Origin: Daucus carota subsp. sativus
Lineage: Eukaryota; Streptophyta; Magnoliopsida; Apiales; Apiaceae
Reading direction: 5' to 3'
Length of the DNA stretch: 64,000 bases
Assembly (NCBI RefSeq): GCF_001625215.2
Contig: NC_030385.2
Location: forward strand, 3,403,135-3,467,134
The position numbers and the translations under genes are program-made. Each line of letters starts with the position of its first letter. Position 1 is the stretch's first letter. The notes under the pieces were generated by a model. That model did not search any database and was not told the origin of the DNA. It saw only the letters and a program-made list of their open reading frames with translations. Below, in pieces: positions 59,576-64,000 of this stretch.

Positions 59576-61220
59576 AAAAACCGTTTTTATATTGATAACA
59601 GTAATTTCCAGAAAGCAAAAATGATTTGAATCTCACAGATTCAAATCATCTTTCCCATGCCTTAGCCTTCTTCATCCACCCCTTTTTAATCATTTTTGTG
59701 TGTGAGAAGTGTTCCTGATTTTTTCGAGCTCCCGGATCCTGGTGGCGTCAAAAGGTGAACTTCATGTAGACGGTGATCAGAATCTATCCATACAAAACAT
59801 CTGTATATAAATCACAGATGTTGTGAACGAGTGAGAATTGGCTATATGTGGAGGCGGCTCAACGATTCATCACTAAATGGTGGTCCTCAAATCATTGGCT
59901 CATCTATATTCAAAATTTCGACTTTCAAAATAAAGGTGTACTCTACCCAATTCTTAACATGTTTCTGTGATTATTTGTTTTATTAGTGTATATAATTTCG
60001 TATGTTTTAGAGTTTTGTCGTAAGATCTCGGATTTTCTTACTTTTTGTTTTATGTTCTGGAGGTGTGTTTTTGTTTTAATTTTGTCTTTTGATTTATCCA
60101 GAAGATGAGATCGTTGGTGAGTTTCAGTCAAACTTATTTTGTATATTATGTGTAAGATATGTTGTTTTTTAACAATTTATTCAGAGTCACAAGTTCGTTT
60201 GCAATTGTGTTTTGAGCTTGTAGGAGTTAGAGTGTATATCGTTATTGTAATGACTATGACGAGATTATGGTTATTTCCATGTCGGTGATGAGATGATTAT
60301 ATCTTTTGGTGTGATTTTGAAAATAGAATATTATTGATAATTTCTTGCATGATTATATGTTCTTTTCTTGTAAAATTAGTAAGTTTCTTGCCATCTTTAT
60401 TTTATTAAATTGACTTTATTAGTAGTAAATGTTGATTTAATTTTGCCTATTTTAAATGGCTAGTTGACTTTGTTTGATTGTTACTGACTTTCGAATTTTG
60501 TTTTCTGAGTTATTGCTAATTAATATATGCTCTAAATGCTTTAATCCTCGTTGATTAGAGTTTTATGCAATTTGTTAACTGATGTATAATTACTCGCAAG
60601 TCTTGATTATGGCTTTTATTTGTACCATTTATGGGTGGCCATGATTGGTGGCGTAGATTATTGGCCTGGTATACGGCAATTTGGTGCCATTTTGTTGGCT
60701 CGTTTTTATATTTAAGTTTTAAAATTTTAGATATATTTTTGAAAATTAGAATTTTATTTTTTAGCTTTTATATTTTAATTCTTATATTACTAATTATATT
60801 CTTAGTATTTGTTTAGTTTGTTATATATCTAGCCAAAGGGTCTCCCTTTGGTTAGATATATATATTTTCTGTTTTAGTATTTATTTTATTTATCACATTT
60901 TATTCACAAATTATTTTATTTATCTTTCATTGACTTTACCATCTTTTGATAAACTATTTTATATTTTATTGTAATAATTAAATTTATAATTTTCTTGTTA
61001 TTAATGAATTGTATTATTTCAGGGATGAGGTGGAAGTAGCGTGGATTTGGAGCTTGGGACGTTTTATTTCAGACATTAAGTTTTATTGTCTAAACTTCCG
61101 GAGACATTTTCTTGTCTTTCGGTTAGATAATAAACTTTTTGAATGAAAGAAACTCTTCGGAGTATTGGCGTATTCTCGATACGAGCAAGTGCATTTCTGT
61201 CAAAAAAAAGAATAAAAAAA
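59576..61220 (+). other. AT-rich region, possible LINE-derived 3' end
   Basis: It has no long frame. The right end reads TTTCTGTC followed by an A-rich tail at about 61195-61220, as plant LINE insertions often do. The upstream extent and family cannot be fixed from the sequence. It contains the hairpin at 60822-60862. Confidence 0.3.
60822..60862. repeat. short hairpin (19-bp arms, 3-base loop)
   Basis: The left arm TATATATCTAGCCAAAGGG and the right arm CCCTTTGGTTAGATATATA are inverse copies with one G/T-type mismatch. Confidence 0.8.
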
Positions 61221-63018
61221 AATCCAAATTTAAATTGGTGGTTAAAAAAAACCCAAACCTAACAAAATAAATTTAGTTGAGTAGTAGATTTCTAAAAACG
61301 CAATAAGTTGAGTGACAAAAAAATTTATTTTCCCTATAAAATATAGCCAATTAATATAATTAATAACATCGAAACAAAATGTATTATATTTTTAATTTAG
61401 CTGATTATTTTTCATTGGAGAGCAACTATTACTCTATTAGAGTCTCACCTCTTCGTTTTGTCTTCACTCGAATATGAGTGCGAGCACTCGAACACAAAAT
61501 ATGTAAAACTTTTAAATTTGTCGAGTCCGAACACCTATCTAGTTTGGCCGCTTACAGTTGAGTCCAGGTAACACATTATTTATATCTATAATATTTGAAT
61601 TTATTATTATCATTATTATTTTGATAATTTATAAATTATTAATAATATGAAATTATTTAAATAAATATTTATATATTAAATTATTATGAATCGTTATTAT
61701 AAATTACCTATAAACGGACTCCAAAACGGATATAATTGTGAAATTTTGAGGATAAATATGAGTTACCAGCATTTTATTTTATAATAAAGTCGTCATGCAT
61801 CTCATTTTCAGGCAATGCGCCGTTTCTTTTTTAATAATTCAAGTAGCTATCAACAAGTGATAAATACTTTCTTTCTCATGTAGTTCTTGACTTTTTGTAG
61901 AGTGTGAGAACGCCCAAGGCCGGCTGTATGCTAACTATATTTAACAGTTCACATCATTATCATTATATCACTAGGTATATAGTATCTTATGAGCTCCATC
62001 TTTCTGAGCTTCGACGACTTCGAATCGAAGCTCAGAAAGATGGAGCTCGTAAGATTTACTCCGCCGTACTTCATCAAGTAAAAGACGCCAACCGATGGGT
62101 CCTGATCGTGATAAACAAATGTCGGGAGAGCTTATATAACATACTGATTTTGAACCGTTAAATGCATCATGCACAGGATTATATCAAAACTCCGTTCAGC
62201 ACTTTCTTTTCACTGAACTGGTAAATCTCATTTCAGTAAAGTTAAAAGAACTGTCGGAGGACATGTAAATAACCGTTTATGCTCTAGCTAAAAATCCGCT
62301 GAACAGATAAATGATCTTGAACACGACATAACGACACAAAATATGTTATATAAACCCAGCATGCACATGCGAAAAAACCAGTCGAATTACATATTCAAGT
62401 CCAAAATAACGAGTACAAGAGAGTTTGAAAGAAAAGAGACCAAGGCTTCTAAGACCAATAGGGAACTCCCAATTCATTGGCCTTCCAATACAATCAGACG
62501 GAATTCCCCGTGCCAGATTCAAGGTGCCCAGATTACATGATTCGTCAACTTCTTTTCAACATAAATTTAACAAGCAGACCTGACCGAATCAAACTTATTC
62601 CGACACCCAGAGCAAGAGCAGGATTTGAAAAGAGTATCATGTATAGGGTTCAAGGGTAGACATGCATGCATGGAAGGAGACTAGGATTGTGTTCTAAGTT
62701 GGGAGAGAAGATTGCAAACTTTGGAAACAATATAAAAACACCGATACATAACAACACAGCGAGAAATGAGTGCTATTTACATGATGCAAAAAGTATCCTT
62801 GAGACCTTGACTACTCGAATCCCTATCCAAATTTACAACGTACTAATTATATAGTAAATCCGTTGTTCCTTGAAATCAGCCACACTAAAAATATTTCTGC
62901 AGATCAGTAGTATGTATAGTCTATCATGCAACAAACATCGGAACATGTCTTATGATAAATTAGTCCACCAGAGAGGCTGAAAAAGACGCTTAGATAATTA
63001 CCCCGGGTAGCCAGCATA
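61221..63018. other. intergenic DNA, 3' flank of the VASt gene
   Basis: It includes the hairpin at 61986-62053 and several short frames without known domains. No gene is recognised. Confidence 0.35.
61986..62053. repeat. 29-bp inverted repeat hairpin
   Basis: The left arm 61986-62014 (CTTATGAGCTCCATCTTTCT start) pairs with the right arm 62025-62053 across a 10-base loop, with one mismatch that would be a G:U pair in RNA. Confidence 0.9.
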
Positions 63019-64000
63019 CTATTGACTTGCTAATAAGATCTCCCTCTCGACCTGCTCAAAAATTTCCTTCAATCGATGCTTAAATTTTGTAACGATGTTG
63101 CTTGTTACTCTGTCCTGAAACTTGGTGCTCTTCAGCCACATTACACCAATATACACATCACACTTGCATGATGAAATGGAAAGCTTGGAATTCTCAATCT
63201 CGTACCTCAGTTGAACCTGGGCTCCAAAAAATAGAATCTAATGTTAACTAATTTAGTGGAGGTGAGGAAGTCTACTTCTATTCTAAGCAGGAAGTGAAAG
63301 TAGAGGAAATTGGTCACTGACAACCTTAACAATTTCAATTCATTTATTTTAATATTCACTATTGCAGGAACAACATGCAGAACACCCTGTTAAAGGTACA
63401 ATAGTGAGCCACTTACACGGAAGTAGTCGCCAAAAGGAACGTCATGTAAGACCATACTCTCATTTACAATCCATCCATTAGAAATGGGAGATTTTTGCTG
63501 TGTGCAGGTCACATCTCCTCCGAAGATTGAAACTTGACGGTTGAATTTGAAATACATCCGCCTTTCAAATACATTCGAATTTACTTCTTCCCAACTGGTA
63601 GTTACATAATTCAGACAACCAGATCTTTCCATCACCACATGCTCCATATATCCTCCATCAAATATCTCCATCAATGATTTGACCTGCACCATTGTAAAAA
63701 TTAATCCACAAGATGCATGGTGCATAAATTATAGAATAGTAATCACTAAAGATCTAAAAAAAAATCTAGTTGAAAACATTTACTCCTCGTAGATGCACTT
63801 TGCATTTCTATCTTGCATATTGACAGGAGTATGTACAAGCTGGCATTTATTGCCACTTTCGAGTACGGATGAGGAGCGATCAATTAAAGAGTTAGCAACT
63901 TACATTAACAGGAATTTCTGCAGAGTAGATCTTTGACATCTTCACATCTTCAACGATCGAAGCGAAATCCTCATCAGGAACAGTGGACTTGCCATCTTGT
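63019..64000 (-). CDS. C2/GRAM/VASt-domain protein, C-terminal part (cut by window edge)
   Basis: The last three exons on the minus strand are 63904 to beyond 64000, 63417-63683 and 63019-63216, all phase 0 at the internal junctions. They encode a VASt domain, the lipid/sterol-binding fold found after GRAM domains: VKSLMEIFDGGYMEHVVMER, SGCLNYVTTSWEEV, GDVTCTQQKSPISNGW, VLHDVPFGDYFRVQLRYEIE. A tail KFKHRLKEIFEQVEREILLA resembles that of plant C2-GRAM-VASt proteins (Arabidopsis At1g03370 type). These act at membrane contact sites in related eukaryotes; the plant role is less known. The C2 and GRAM parts would lie beyond 64000. All visible splice sites are GT-AG. Confidence 0.9.

Noticed and set aside
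1-64000. CRISPR arrays, operons or bacterial-type gene order
   Set aside because: Gene structure is eukaryotic with spliceosomal introns; no spaced short repeats of CRISPR type are present.

Overview
This is nuclear DNA from a eudicot plant. Genes are split by short GT-AG introns, intergenic DNA is AT-rich, and the sequence is littered with small DNA transposons (Stowaway-, Harbinger- and hAT-like MITEs, two Helitrons). The protein families are ordinary plant ones. The anthocyanin-type MYB would fit an asterid, perhaps the carrot family, but that placement is a weak inference.

Left part (1-22 kb). A Helitron relic ends at 1103. It is followed by a complete 12-exon LAMMER kinase gene (AFC2 type, + strand). 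A MITE-rich gap leads into a minus-strand tandem array of three apparently intact NRT3/NAR2 genes, which encode the partner protein of NRT2 high-affinity nitrate transporters. Broken copies and orphan copies of the promoter region lie between them. A DUF868 gene follows, apparently frameshifted by 4 bases in a TA run.

Middle part (22-42 kb). Nested transposons at 25.4-28.1 kb end just upstream of a five-exon gene for an organellar ribosomal protein bL19, probably mitochondrial. Next come a broken WNK-kinase C-terminal fragment, a P-class PPR gene on the minus strand and a tRNA-Trp(CCA).

Right part (42-64 kb). An R2R3-MYB gene of the anthocyanin (subgroup 6) type has an intact DNA-binding domain, one in-frame stop before its C-terminal region, and a 67-68 bp tandem repeat in its promoter. 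A transposon-rich stretch includes a sliver of chloroplast ndhF. A cluster of three tandem genes encodes small proteins with one membrane segment and a PB1 domain. In one of them the C-terminus has been replaced by a UBA domain like that of the nascent-polypeptide-associated complex alpha subunit. I recognise no described gene with this architecture, and it is the most novel thing in the window. A PIRL9-like leucine-rich-repeat gene follows, and the window ends inside a C2/GRAM/VASt-domain gene.

The genes do not form one pathway. Two themes stand out: recent local tandem duplication (NRT3 array, PB1 array) with decay or innovation of single copies, and nested insertion of small transposons into gene-flanking DNA.
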